A DNA stretch of 64,000 bases from Nelumbo lutea (lineage: Eukaryota > Streptophyta > Magnoliopsida > Proteales > Nelumbonaceae): NCBI GenBank assembly GCA_022828595.1, contig JAKGHH010000006.1:12954499-13018498 (forward strand), written 5' to 3'. This document shows, piece after piece, positions 48,032-59,030 of this stretch. Below the pieces are notes generated by a model. The model did not search any database and was not told the origin of the DNA. It worked only from the letters and a program-made list of their open reading frames with translations. How positions within the stretch are numbered: position 1 is the first letter of the stretch; the number at the start of each line of letters is the position of its first letter. The position numbers and the translations under genes are program-made.

Positions 48032-49252
48032 GGGGTTATATCAGATAAAGACAATTTTTGGGTCTTAATATAAAAATAATAATATATTTAATAAAATTTC
48101 AAAAATAAATTATTTTTTAAAAAATAATATAAAAAACGGGCAAAATTACTATTCATCATCTTCTTCTTGTAGTAGAACCACCCACCGCTACCTCCGGCAT
48201 ATCTTCGACTGTCGTTTCTGCCTCCGGCTGTTGTCTCCGATGATCAAGAAAAAACCCGATAACTCAAATGTGCCCCGAGCACCGGAACACACACACTGTG
48301 TCTCTCTCAGTTCCAATCAAGCACGAAAATTAACCAACCACAGAACACCTCGCCCATAGACCCAGTCCCAGGAAAAGGTGGATGCATCAAACGACGAATG
48401 AGGATCTACAAGCCACCTCCTTATCTGACACATTCTCTAATTAATCGACCTTCTCTCTTTCTAACATATATAAATATATGCACAATAGGTAGGTTCTAGT
48501 AGGAGTATCACCATCAGCATCAACATTGCCGTCACCGTCGCCATCATGACGTCCAACATCACCATGTACATCGATCCCTTCCAGATCTGTACCGACCTCG
48601 AACATGCCGTGTCATACCCTTACAACCCTCTACACAATGAAGCTGAACAAGAGGAACTCCGGTGCCTGGCCGGAGACAGGTAAAAGTGATATCATCTATA
48701 TTGTTGAGTGGGATCTTTGTTTTGGCTTTGGTAATGGTGTTTCTCTGGGTCCAAAGATCACAAGAGCCATTAGCAGATGCAGTGGAAAGGAATCATCATC
48801 ACTCATTTCCATCTTCTACACCTGTGGGGATATCACATGGGGTATTGGAAGGGGTGTCGAAGAAGACTTTCCTCTCTATTCCAATAAAGGAGGAGTCACG
48901 TATCCATGGACCCAACCCATGTTGTCTTGGTAGAGATAGTCGGAGTTTAGGGTAATGAGTTACTTAAGTGAAGGGTTTAGAGTAATCCAATATGTTTTTA
49001 CTTGCTGGTGTCCGACTTTCAGCAATGCTTACTCAATTGTCGGAGATGACAGTCGGAGACGACTGTCAAAAGCAGAAACAATAGTCGGAGACGTGACGAC
49101 GGACGGCTCTACTATAAGAAAAAGAATATGAACAATAATCTTGCCAAATTTTTATATTATTTAAAAAAAAACAATTTATTTTTAAAATTTTATTAATATA
49201 TTATTTTTATTGATATTAGGGCGTAAAATTTGCCCTTATCTGATATAACCCC
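48032..49252. mobile_element. Pack-MULE-like Mutator element (1221 bp)
   Basis: Ends GGGGTTATATCAGATAA and its inverted TTATCTGATATAACCCC, with terminal inverted repeats of roughly 200 bp (about 48032-48240 and 49045-49252). The flanks are a perfect 9-bp duplication, the Mutator hallmark. The middle (about 48240-49040) is less AT-rich than the flanks, unlike an ordinary MITE, and holds overlapping open stretches. No transposase is present. The layout is that of a non-autonomous MULE carrying host-derived DNA; gene capture itself is inferred. Confidence 0.82.
48662..48955 (+). other. Open stretch in Pack-MULE-like element, possible captured gene piece
   Basis: 97 codons, starting MPGRRQVKVISSILLSGIFV and containing LALVMVFLWV, a strong single membrane segment (residues about 9-28), then a His/Ser-rich part and GVSKKTFLSIPI. 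A membrane segment followed by this kind of text resembles the region before the RING of plant ATL-type RING-H2 proteins, but the RING is absent, so the match is weak. An overlapping 109-codon frame starts at 48604. Expression is unknown. Confidence 0.35.
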
Positions 49253-49261
49253 GAATAAAAA

Positions 49262-49909
49262 TCATTAAAATCCCACGAGACAACGTGAAGCGGCGTAAGA
49301 ATTATGGACGCGGACACTCTGAGAATCTGACCAGCAAAAAGAGTACAAGTGAAACATCAGATATGTTAGCTGCTACGCTTTTATCTCTCCCTCCTCTTTT
49401 TTTAATTTTGGGTTTTTATGGAGGCTTGATTGCACATGTCACATTTACGCTAATGTGGTGTTGTCTCCTCCGGACTGTGGCGTAGAGGAGAAAAAAAAAA
49501 AAAAAAAGAAGAAAAACTGAGATGATGAAATGTGGCAAAGAAGGGTGGAGGAGGACAAAAGAGATAGCTGTCGCCAGTACAAGTGGCGCACATGCAGACT
49601 GACTATCCAGCGGGGTCCATTTACCAGATTTTTCACTGAAGAAAAATAAAAGAGGATCACCTGCCTTGACTTCTTCGTCCTAGTAAAGCGGGGATGAATG
49701 ATGATGATTCCTTCCAGCAGAATAGAACAAACAAAAAATGGTGAACTCATCAGTCTACGTATTTTACATTTATGCTATCGTTTATTTATATATATACTTG
49801 CGAGTGCAAAAGCCTCTGAAGTAGGGAGTTTGATTTAGGCTAATAAGTTTGAAAATGCTTAAAAAATAAGATATTCAAATAAGCATTTATTTTAGGCTGA
49901 AATTATATT
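49262..49909. other. Intergenic, no gene seen
   Basis: Contains an A-run at 49491-49507. Open stretches at 49285-49485 and 49445-49750 have no recognisable domain. Confidence 0.4.
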
Positions 49910-50453
49910 GGAAAAATTCTTGATTAATACTCCGTATTTTGGGTTTAATGTCACTTTTGTTCTTAAACTTTAAAATACGATAATTCAATACCTGAATTTG
50001 TAAAATATTATAATCACTTGTCGTTAACTCTGTTAAGTGACATTTTAAAATGATGCAAATGACATTGGAGTGTCATTTATTTTTCTTTATTAATTATCTA
50101 AATATTGACAAAAATTAACAGTCACAAATTCTTGCATCTTTTATTCAAGAAAGTTGGGATCACTAGAATGCTCATTTAAACGTAATCCCAACTTTCTTGA
50201 ATGGAAGAAGCAAAGATTTTGGACAGTTATTTTTTTGTCAACGTTTAGATGATTGATAAAGAAAATTAAATGACACTCGAAGGGTATTTGTGTCTTTTTC
50301 AAATGTCATTTAACAACAGGTTAATTGTTAATTAATGATAGGTACTAGATTGTCACATTTTAAAAATTCGTATACTGAATTGTGGCAATTTAAAGTTTGG
50401 TGACCAAAATGACATTAGGCACAAAGTATAAGGTGCTAATCAAGAAATTTCTC
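49910..50453. mobile_element. MULE-type MITE (544 bp)
   Basis: GGAAAAATTCTTGATTA at the left pairs with ...TAATCAAGAAATTTCTC at the right, with further pairing inside (CCCAACTTTCTTGAAT and its reverse). TTATATT lies directly on both sides (49903-49909 and 50454-50460). Its ends and internal words (CTTAATGTCA, AAAGTTT) tie it to 12469-13097 and 62440-62993. Non-coding. Confidence 0.8.
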
Positions 50454-50999
50454 TTATATTAATAAGTATTTATTTTGCGCTGGAACTACATTAATAAGTG
50501 AATATTTTATTTGAGAAGTCTAAATTTTAAGTTTATTTTTAAGTACTTATTAATATTAAACAAGTGCTTTTTTTTTCTTTGCCTATTTTGGCCCACCACC
50601 ACATTTTGAAAATATCTATACTACCCCTATTTAAAATAGTACATTTCACAAAATTGTCAGAAAGGTTGATCTTTGATTTTTAATGTTCATTTTACAAAGA
50701 ATCTCAATAGGTTTCAGCTCGTCTTGACTCAGCAACGGTTCTTTCCGAAGCTTCCCTAAAACAGAAAAAGCCCTTTTCTTTTTCCCATTGTAATCAATTG
50801 GTGTTCAACCTGTAACATCCCCCTTGTTTCGTTCTCTCGCCCCTTGTCCACTTCCATCGCTGCCAAGCTTCTAGAATAAGCAAGGTTCAAGCAAATCATA
50901 GATAATAGATCGGCATACCACTGGTTACTGGGATAAAAAGAGAATGAGGGGAAAGGAAAACTGAGATCAATAGAGATTCAGAAAACACAAGGGTAAAAT

Positions 51000-51117
51000 G
51001 AACAATTCATCCTTTCTGTTGTAATTTAACACGATGACAATTGTCAGAAACAATAAAAATAATTTAAGATAATAGTTAAACAATAAATTAAATCATAAGA
51101 ATAATTTAAAAAATTTG
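51000..51117. repeat. Decayed MULE end related to 59770-59862
   Basis: Words GACAATTGTCAGAAACAATA, TAATAGTTAAA and AATTTAAAAAATTTGCC follow in the same order as at the right end of the MULE ending at 59862. A matching left end was not found. Confidence 0.5.
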
Positions 51118-51696
51118 CCTTATTATATTGCCAAATTATCAACTTTGCTTCTCCTTTTTGGAATTTCCGGACTATTATTCATTGGGATAAAAATCATAAA
51201 ATACAAATCCCCCTATCTCTTTCGTTAATCAATTTCGGTACTGTTGCCCCATATTTCGAGTTCCAACCTTGGGCAACCAATAGCTTGAATTGGAAGATAT
51301 GAACTAATCAAGTAACGATGTGATATGCATCCTGAAAAGAGCATGGTGATTATGTAATTACTTGAGGAATTCGCTTTGAGCATGGTGATATTATAGCTGA
51401 AGATTACGACTCGTTAACTAAAAGGATTAGGTTGGGCACATCCCAAGTGAAAATAATAAAAAGACAAATAAGCTACTACTGTTGGCCAGAAAAGGATAAA
51501 AGTCAAAATATAGGATTTTTTTAGTCTTTTAAAACGCTTAATAATTGTTTGTCTAACGAGTAACTGTCAATTTGAAGATTCAAATTGTATCTGAGCTCGA
51601 TTTGATTAATGATCAGATTTCGAACGTTTTTTCTGACATTCATTCAACTTAAAATTAACTGCATTAAATGGATGGTTTAGTAGTTGAGTCTAAATT

Positions 51697-52419
51697 TGAT
51701 ATTGATGGGGCAATTTGGTCATCCAATGTTATTATGACACGTGACACTTTAGGACAGCTGGGTGATACTCGCATCACGCAAACAGATCATTTTGGACATA
51801 TGGTGATTGTATCGACAATCTCAGCACCACCCTGGTAGGCTGAACTGTATGTGAACAGTCGGGACCTCTGGTTGGTGTAAGAGGCGATTTGCTTCCACCA
51901 AACCTCCCTAGCCCCAATAAGACATCAGGTCGGTATGAGAAGCAACCTGCTTTTGCCGACCTGATTTGAGTTCAGCTAGTGACCTGTTGGGCGACCTCCT
52001 TAATCGGGTTATTATCTCCGATTTTCCCATGATCATGATGCTACGTCAGAAAAGTCAGTTAACATTTTGCCTGGTTTGGGCGTGACTAGATAAGCACTAT
52101 CCACTTACACAGATTCCATCTATAGGTGTGAAACCACCTCCAAATCATACGAGCCGATAATCTCAGACATGTTTCGTGACAGCATCCCGTCTATATAAGT
52201 GACTCACCTCCAACCTTAGAAAGTATATACAACTTAACTCTCACAGCTCTCTAACTCTCTCACTTTTAGCTCTCTTAAAATTTTTTAATTCATTATTTTA
52301 ATCATTGGATTACTCACCCCAAGTAAAACAACTCGAACACTATGATATTATCCTCTTACAACTCAACCAGATGACTTCATCAGTCCGACCTACGAACTGT
52401 CCAAGATCGTGCATCATCA
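51697..52419 (+). mobile_element. Probable solo LTR, gypsy type
   Basis: Starts TGATATTGATGGGGCAATTTGG and soon has GACACGTGACAC; the gypsy LTR at 58211 has a similar start and GACACGTGGACAC. A TATA-like CTATATAAG at about 52191 is followed by a C/T-rich leader. The right end falls near GTGCATCATCA (52411-52419). No clean duplication was found, so the ends are approximate. No retroelement genes are present. Confidence 0.55.
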
Positions 52420-53811
52420 AATATATAATTTGATCCAACTGAGAAACTCAGGCTCATTAGTTTTAATGGAATTGTAAGCCGTAGATAGCCCTACACAAAA
52501 GAAAATGTGTCCCATAGAGGCATGATTTGTCCAGCATATACATGGCTAAATTCATTGTCCTTTTACATTCCCCACTCTGACGTTAGGAGCAAGGCTTTAA
52601 ACGAGGGAAATGATTGACAGTGGAGGATCTACTACCACTGCCTAGACGGCTAGACCAAAAGTAGTGTGGTAAAGGAATGGTGGTTGTCTTGTATTATTCT
52701 TCCCTCTCTTTTTTGGGGGGTTGGATGGGGTAATGTTGAGTAACGTACTAATGATGTTAGATCTGAAAAGAATTGTTGTTGGAGCACCTCCATTTATCCC
52801 TAGGAAATAGACCATGAAACTGTAAAATGGATTGATAAATGGATTGAATTTATCCAATTTGTTTTAATTGGATGGGATTGGTATAGTAAAATATGACCCT
52901 GTTTATTAATAAGTCAAGTTCTTTTTTTTCTCTCTCTCCAAGGGGTCACCCCTAATTCAGGTGAAGGTGGGATTCAATCCAAGTCTCCATTACAACTAAC
53001 ATGATATCTTACCAACCAACCGATTGGCAATTTGCAAATAAGGTCAAATTAGATTGTTGCTTGAACCAATCCACTAGGATCCAATATGATACCATATATG
53101 CTCATGATCAAACTATCTAAGTATGTGTTTGGATGGAGTATATGGATGTGCATGTGAATTGAATTCCAATCTATAATTTATATACCTATAGGATATCAGT
53201 TCTAATTTGGATTTGATTCTTAATGGAAAATACGTAGAGTCTTAGATACCACCAAGCTGACTAAAATTGACCACCCTAACCTGTGGGTTTTCCACCTAAC
53301 CTAATCCATTGGCATCGCTATCAATGGTGTTTTTAAAGAATTAACATCCTTACACAATTATCTATTTCATATTAGTATCTTCATTTTTTACATTACTAGT
53401 AAGTATGGACGTCATTTGCATGTGGCAATTTTTTATGATGATGATGATCATAATCCTCCTCATCTTTCTCTGTCTTGGACGAAAATAAGGGCATGAATAT
53501 CCAAAATGCATCAGCTAGCGTAATAATAGGTAATATCCCCTTCCCCAATTCCTTTCTCCTTTCTCTGTTCTTTACCCATTTTTCTCTCCTTTTTTTTTGT
53601 ATTCTAAATCCACTATTGATCTCTTTGTTTTGGACAAAAAGCAGGGGCTGAAAAGTAAGGGCAGAAGGACACCACTATTCATTGTTTTTCTCTCATTTGT
53701 TGGGTGGAAGATCACCGCGGAAGGTTTTTTCTTCTCCCACTTATTTATTTTCTCTCTTGAATTGTTTTGAAAGGCATGTCCTCCAACCATCTATTTCGTC
53801 TTTTTATCAAT
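52420..53811. other. Intergenic, no gene seen
   Basis: Unremarkable sequence. Open stretches at 52642-52857 and 53572-53790 are short, low-complexity and unsupported. Confidence 0.4.
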
Positions 53812-53814
53812 TTA

Positions 53815-53924
53815 GGCTGAGTTTGGAAGGAGTACCAAATACAAACATGTAGAGTGCAAAACCTTGTATTTTGTATGTATTTGCACTGTACATATTTCAA
53901 TGTGTATTCCTTCCAAATTCAGCC
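53815..53924. mobile_element. Tourist-like MITE (110 bp)
   Basis: GGCTGAGTTTGGAAGGAGTA pairs with the right end ...CCTTCCAAATTCAGCC. TTA flanks both sides (53812-53814, 53925-53927). It can form nearly one complete hairpin. Confidence 0.85.
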
Positions 53925-54083
53925 TTAGGAACATAGGTTTTATTTGAAAACTTTTAGAATAAAAACTGAGAAATTTGAAACAAAAATAAAGAGTTTACTG
54001 GCCAAATCTAGCTTTTCTTGGCTGGTTTTAATGCAAAGATTGCCGAAGGACATCTTTGCTTCAGTTTTGGATGCCTAAACTAA

Positions 54084-54192
54084 GGTTGTGTTTGGTTTGA
54101 AGGAAAAGGTAGGGAAAGGCAGGGAAATCTATACAAGGTTTGTACATGTTTCCCTTCCTTTCTCTACCTTTTCCTTCAAACCAAACATAGCC
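54084..54192. mobile_element. Tourist-like MITE (109 bp)
   Basis: GGTTGTGTTTGGTTTGAAGG pairs with ...CCTTCAAACCAAACATAGCC at the right. TAA lies on both sides (54081-54083, 54193-54195). The arms match over about 45 bp each. Confidence 0.88.
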
Positions 54193-54484
54193 TAAGTGAA
54201 AAAGGACTCTATTTAGATACCATGGTCGCTGTACCTAGCGACCACTGTAGCTCGACCGGGTCAGAAGATGGGATCTATAGGTCCAGCCAGTTTTAATGTC
54301 CGACCAAGTCCCAATTCAAATCCATGTTGGCATAGATCGGTCTGGATCATCGTTTTGATTGGGTTGAGCCCTACTTAATGCTTTAATTAATATTATGATT
54401 TAAGTATTTAAATTATATTTAAATATAAAATTAAATTACATTTAATTATAATTATATTTAAACTGTAATTAATTGTAATTATAT

Positions 54485-54493
54485 TTAAATATA
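54485..54493. repeat. 9-bp target duplication, left (TTAAATATA)
   Basis: Identical to 59863-59871, 5.4 kb away. It shows that everything between is one insertion, later enlarged by the gypsy element. Confidence 0.85.
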
Positions 54494-54834
54494 GGGAAAA
54501 TTTCTTAAACTACCCATACGATTTAGCTAATTAACTAACTCTATGCTTACTGTTTAACAATTGTCTTAGAGTATTCCTAAGCTTTTTGACAATTGACTAA
54601 AACCTCCCCTACTGTTAAGTTTCTGTCACACTTAGTCACATGTCATCACATGACAGATATTTTTTCAAAAATTCCAAAAATACCCTTTCAAATCTCTCTC
54701 TCCTCACCTCTTTCCCCACATAGTGGACTACTCTAATAGATATTAACCAAAAAAATCTTAGATCTGAGTATCTCCATGCTAAAAGACTCAGGCTCCATGC
54801 TCCTCCGGTGGTTAGATCTAGTCCAAATCTTATA

Positions 54835-55060
54835 TTTGAGTATCTCTCAGATCTTAGATATGAGAATCTCTCAAATCTCATATCTGAGACTCCATGTTGT
54901 CCTTCTCAAACTCCATGTCATCTCCCTCACCGGATCTCAGATCTGAGATTCCAAGTTGTCTCCCTCACCGGATCTTAGATCTGAGATTGCATACCATCTC
55001 TCTCAAACTCCATGTCATCTCCCTCACCAGAATCAATTCCACGGTTAGATACAGTCCAAA
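54835..55060. repeat. Imperfect repeats with TCTCAGATCTGAGA palindromes
   Basis: Units containing CATCTCCCTCACCGGATCT and GATCTGAGATT recur three to four times with changed order. They lie inside the MULE, left of the gypsy insertion. Confidence 0.65.
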
Positions 55061-55122
55061 TCTCAGGCTCATGCTACTCCTTTGGCATCATTTGAAACTT
55101 GTCAAAATTTGGTGATCGAGAC

Positions 55123-55382
55123 TGATGTAGGGTAATTTGGCTCAACCTAATAATAAAGGGACACGTGGACATGACCTAACTGATAGGACGACAACTCATC
55201 CTGACGTTCCCAAGTCTGAGACAGACCCAGCTCGGATAACCGAACCACCTCGGGACGAGCCCACCTCGGAAGCGAATTCACTTCGGGACATGATTGGATC
55301 AAGATCACTTCGGTTACTAGGCACCTCTGCGTTCGTAACAGATCGGACTAAGGGGACATTAGTTCGGGTACTATTGACTGAC
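55123..55382 (+). repeat. Gypsy 5' LTR, truncated
   Basis: Matches 58211-58470 with about 7% difference by eye. Starts TGATGTAGGG. It lacks the part holding the TATA box, so this copy should have lost its promoter. Confidence 0.88.
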
Positions 55383-57151
55383 AACCTAGTGCACTGCATG
55401 CGGGCTATGCAAGCCCAAATGCAGCAGGTCCAACAACTTCAACTGTATCAACAGTAGGTCCTACACCATGTTTATCAGCAGTAATACCAGCAATAATTTT
55501 CCCCACTGCCGCAGAATCAGCAGACTCAGCAGTCGGTTCCACCTCAGCATCTGGCCACATAGCAAGTTAAGCCTTGCTGCCAGGGGGAGCGCCCTCCTTG
55601 CTGGGGAGAGACTTCGCCTAGAACCCTCTCGGGAGTCAGGCCTCGTCCTGCGGCAGGAGGAAGAGACAAGTCACTCCTTCCACCTCCCAACAGGTGAATA
55701 GATCGGGAAATACCCAGCCTGCCAGGGCCGTGTCACCTCGCCCCTCCCAGTTCGAAGTTCCGCTTGTGGAGAACTGATTCGGGGTTCTATCTGTGGATTC
55801 CAGACCAGGCCCCTCGATTTGTAGCAGCCGCCACCAACATTATGAGCAGCTCCCTGCGAGGACCATGCTTGATAACACCGAGGCCAGTAGCACTAATGCG
55901 GAGCTGGTGAAGAAGCAATAGAAGTGGCGTCGCAAGGCTTGCCGAACTGCAGTCCAAAGCCAGCCTAACCAACCTAAAGGAAAAGAAGAAGCGAGCTCGG
56001 GAACAGTAAAGACTGCCCCATTCCTCTCTGTACCATCTCCCCTATCTCCCGAGCTCCTGGCAGTTTCGATGCCCAAGGACTTCAAGGTACCTTCCCTCGA
56101 CAAGTATGATGGGTCATTTGATCCGAATGACCACGTAGGTTCATTTCAGTCGCAGATGCACCTAGCTGGGGCGGATGAACCCTGCATGTGTGTGGCTTTC
56201 TCCACCACCTTCAAAGGGGTAGCCCGCACATGGTATAGAAACCTAGCGCTCGGGACAATCAAGAGTTGGGCGCAGTTCGTGCAGATTTTTACCTCGCACT
56301 TCATCACAAGCAAGAGGTGCCCGAGGTCCCAAGAAAGCCTTTTTGGCATAGTCCAGAGGGAGGGAGAATCCAGTCGAAGCTACATCAAGAGATTCAACGA
56401 TGCATGCTTGTAGATCCCTGATCTAGACCCCGCCGTGAGGCTCACAACAGCCAAAAGAGGTATCACTCACAAAGAATTTAAGTGGCATGTGGTTGCCAAC
56501 AAACCCAAGGATGTTACTGGGTTCCTCAAGCTCGCCGACCAATTCATCAGAACAGAGGAAGAGATGAACCAGAAGAGCGAGAACCCGCCAGAAAAGAGGA
56601 AAATAGAAGGTGAGACCTCAACTAACGGGGATAACAAAAGGAAGAAGGATGAACCAGCTCGAGGAGGAAGCAAACCTGATCAGCCTTTCCGAGCTCCTCC
56701 AATGGAAAGAACAAATTACACGCCCTTGAACGCGAAGCGAGCAGAAATAATCATGGCGATCAAGGACATTTCTTATGTGAAGTGGCCACCTCGGATGAGA
56801 GGAGATCCAAACATCAGAAATAGAAATGTATATTGCCACTTCCATAGAGATCACGGTCATAGCACCGAAAATTGTAAGAACCTCCATGACGAGATAGAAG
56901 ATCTCATCCTTCATGGATATTTGAAAAATTTTGTATTAAATGATAATAAAAGTCAAACAGGTTGGCAGGGGGAGCAAAGTAGAGATGCTCCCGAGTCCAA
57001 CAACAGACATAATAAACAACCGCAGAGACAGCTGCCCGAAGAGAGGCCAGTTCGAGGAGTAATACACATGATCACCGACGAATCGATTGTCGCGGGTTGC
57101 ACTTCAGCCGCGGCGAAGACATCAACTCGTGAAATAGAAAGAGAAGAATAG
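55383..57151 (+). pseudogene. Gypsy gag, broken
   Basis: Starts after the LTR junction with MRAMQAQMQQVQQLQLYQQ, a Gln-rich N-terminal piece, decays through many stops to about 56060, then is well kept at 56069-56413 (SLDKYDGSFDPNDHV, TFKGVARTWYRNL, GESSRSYIKRFNDACL). A TAG then interrupts it, and 56435-57151 follows (TTAKRGITHKEFKWHVV, then the knuckle-like CHFHRDHGHSTENC at about 56834-56875). It would form the nucleocapsid. The open parts after 56069 are much better preserved than those before. Confidence 0.85.
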
Positions 57152-57860
57152 AATCCTTCGAAGTGGCCAAGGCAAGAAGAGCCCATTTTCTCCACCGAAG
57201 ATGATGCGTGCGGAGTCCAGTACCCCCATGATGACGTGCTTGTCATAAGGATAATAATTAATGATTTCGAGGTGAAGTGCATCCTGGTCGACTTAGGCAG
57301 CTCGGCGGACATACTCTTCTAGGATGCTTTTGACAAGCTGTAGCTCCAGGAGAGTGACATCAAGCCCGCAAACACTCCCTTGGTAGGATTTAGTGGAGAG
57401 GAAGTCAGGCCCCTAGGAAGGGTTACAGTACCTGTGGAGGTCGGTACCTGGCCTAGCATAGCGAGATTCGACCACACTTTCTTAGTGGTCGCGACTCCCT
57501 CCCCGTACAACACCATAATAGGTCGGCCCATCACCCATGCTTTACGCGCAATGGTGACCAACTTGAGTCTCGCAAATGCTATGTCACCACCCTCAAAGGG
57601 AAAACCAACGCAGCAGATGACCTCGAGAAGAAGTCGAGACCTCGGACTTGGAGGACGGACCCTCTTCCTAGGCTTCAATCTCGCCAAGCCAAAGCAGCCC
57701 AGCTTTGGGGTCAAAGGTTCCCTCTATAGACCGATGAGGGAAGACACCCTGTCGCGGGCTGGTTTCCTCGGTAAGAACAACGACGCCCTCCTTGCTAACG
57801 TTGTCTATAAGCCTATCCATGCTAGAACTCGACATAACTGGAAAACAGGAAAAAGATAAA
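57152..57860 (+). pseudogene. Gypsy protease, broken
   Basis: Contains VDLGSSADILF at about 57287-57320, where gypsy elements of this kind have VD(G)GSSADIL. The catalytic Asp is kept but the next residue is Leu. Two stops follow. YNTIIGRPITHALRAMVTNL at about 57508-57567 is the family's second protease motif. After this the similarity to polyprotein ends. Confidence 0.82.
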
Positions 57861-58189
57861 GAAGGGAGACTCACAGAAAACAAGGAACGAAGTGGGAAGG
57901 AGAAAGGAAACCGAGCTAAAAGACTCTGACGCGATCTCGGGAGAGCTCAGTCACAGAATTTGTGGCACGAAATGAGTCACGGAACCTCCTATTTATAATC
58001 GCTATGTCCGAAAACTAACGATCTAGATTAAAGCAATCCTACGACTCCTAGAAAAACCAACCTATGTTTTCTTGGTTGAGCCGGGTGGCCGAACAGGTCT
58101 GACCCGTGAGTCATCTAACTAGCTGCCTGGTCCTCAGGCCAAATCCACCTGGTTCGTCATGAACTCCCTGCACCAGATCAAGACCCCTG

Positions 58190-58210
58190 GCCCGGGGAGT
58201 GGGGGGCAAT
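58190..58210 (+). promoter_or_regulatory. Gypsy polypurine tract
   Basis: GGGGAGTGGGGGGCAAT lies directly before the 3' LTR. It is the expected plus-strand primer. Confidence 0.75.
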
Positions 58211-59030
58211 TGATGTAGGGTGATTTGGCCCGACCTAATAATAGAGGGACACGTGGACACGACCTAACTGACAGAACGACAACTCATCCCAGCGTTCCCA
58301 AGTTTGAGACGGACCCAACTCGGATAACCGAACCACCTCGGGACAAGCCCACCTCGGAAGCGAATTCACTTCGGGACACGATTGCGTCAAGATCACTTCG
58401 GTTACTAGGCACCTCTGCGTTCGTAACAGATCAGACTAAGGGGACATTAGTTCGGGTACTATTGACCGACCTCCACTTGATAACCCCGATGATTTTGTCA
58501 CCGGATTCCACGTTTCATGGGATCACGCCTCGTATCAACTGGCCTTATCTCTTCCGATCGATTCGGACGTCAGTGATATGCCTTATCGGTTGGCGTCATT
58601 ATCTCCTATTAATTTAGTAACGGGCCTCATCGCGGCGAGAATCCCGGAACCACTCCAGAAAACCCACGATAACTCCAGTATATAAAGACCCCAACCCTTT
58701 GGGGGCAGAGGTACGCGCAACTATTGCTTACTAGCTCTCTTGCATTCCAATTGTTCTCAGCTCGCATACTACTGATTTAAGCATCGGAGCGACCTTGCTG
58801 GGTAAGCACCCCCGGGTTCTCTAATTCTCTCTGTGCAGATCTCCACGTCCATCGCTTATTAGAAGCCAAGTTACCTCCAGTTAGGAGCAGTCAGATTGTG
58901 CATTGTCCGAGGCCTAGATCTCAGTCCAAACCCCCTTTTTTGATCTGCATATCACAACCTAGAACCGGTCATCGACATCGGATTGAACCTTCTTTCTTAT
59001 TTCTTTCTCTCGCATAGATTGTCGTGACCA
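58211..59030 (+). repeat. Gypsy 3' LTR (right end approximate)
   Basis: Starts TGATGTAGGGTGATTTGG. It has a TATA box, TATATAAAG, at about 58679, followed by a transcribed leader. The 5' copy is too short to show the right end. The motif CGCAACCTAGAACTAGGCAT near 59050 echoes CACAACCTAGAACCGGTCAT at about 58967, so the border may lie around there. Confidence 0.75.

Larger units (their letters stand above)
55123..59030 (+). mobile_element. Ty3/gypsy element lacking RT and integrase
   Basis: A 260-bp piece of 5' LTR, gag, protease and a 3' LTR, in that order. RT, RNase H and integrase are absent: the protease region runs into non-coding DNA, a polypurine tract and the LTR. The 5' LTR stops at 55382 and joins gag directly, so the LTR 3' part and the primer site are deleted. 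It could be a deletion derivative or a TR-GAG-like non-autonomous element. The right end is uncertain (58920-59030). Gag similarity to Tat/Athila-type chains is by motif only. Confidence 0.85.

Noticed and set aside
49445..49750. 101-codon minus-strand open stretch
   Set aside because: Contains a run of Phe from the A-tract; chance.
56467..57312. Minus-strand open stretches opposite gypsy gag and protease
   Set aside because: Shadows of the real plus-strand gag and protease text.
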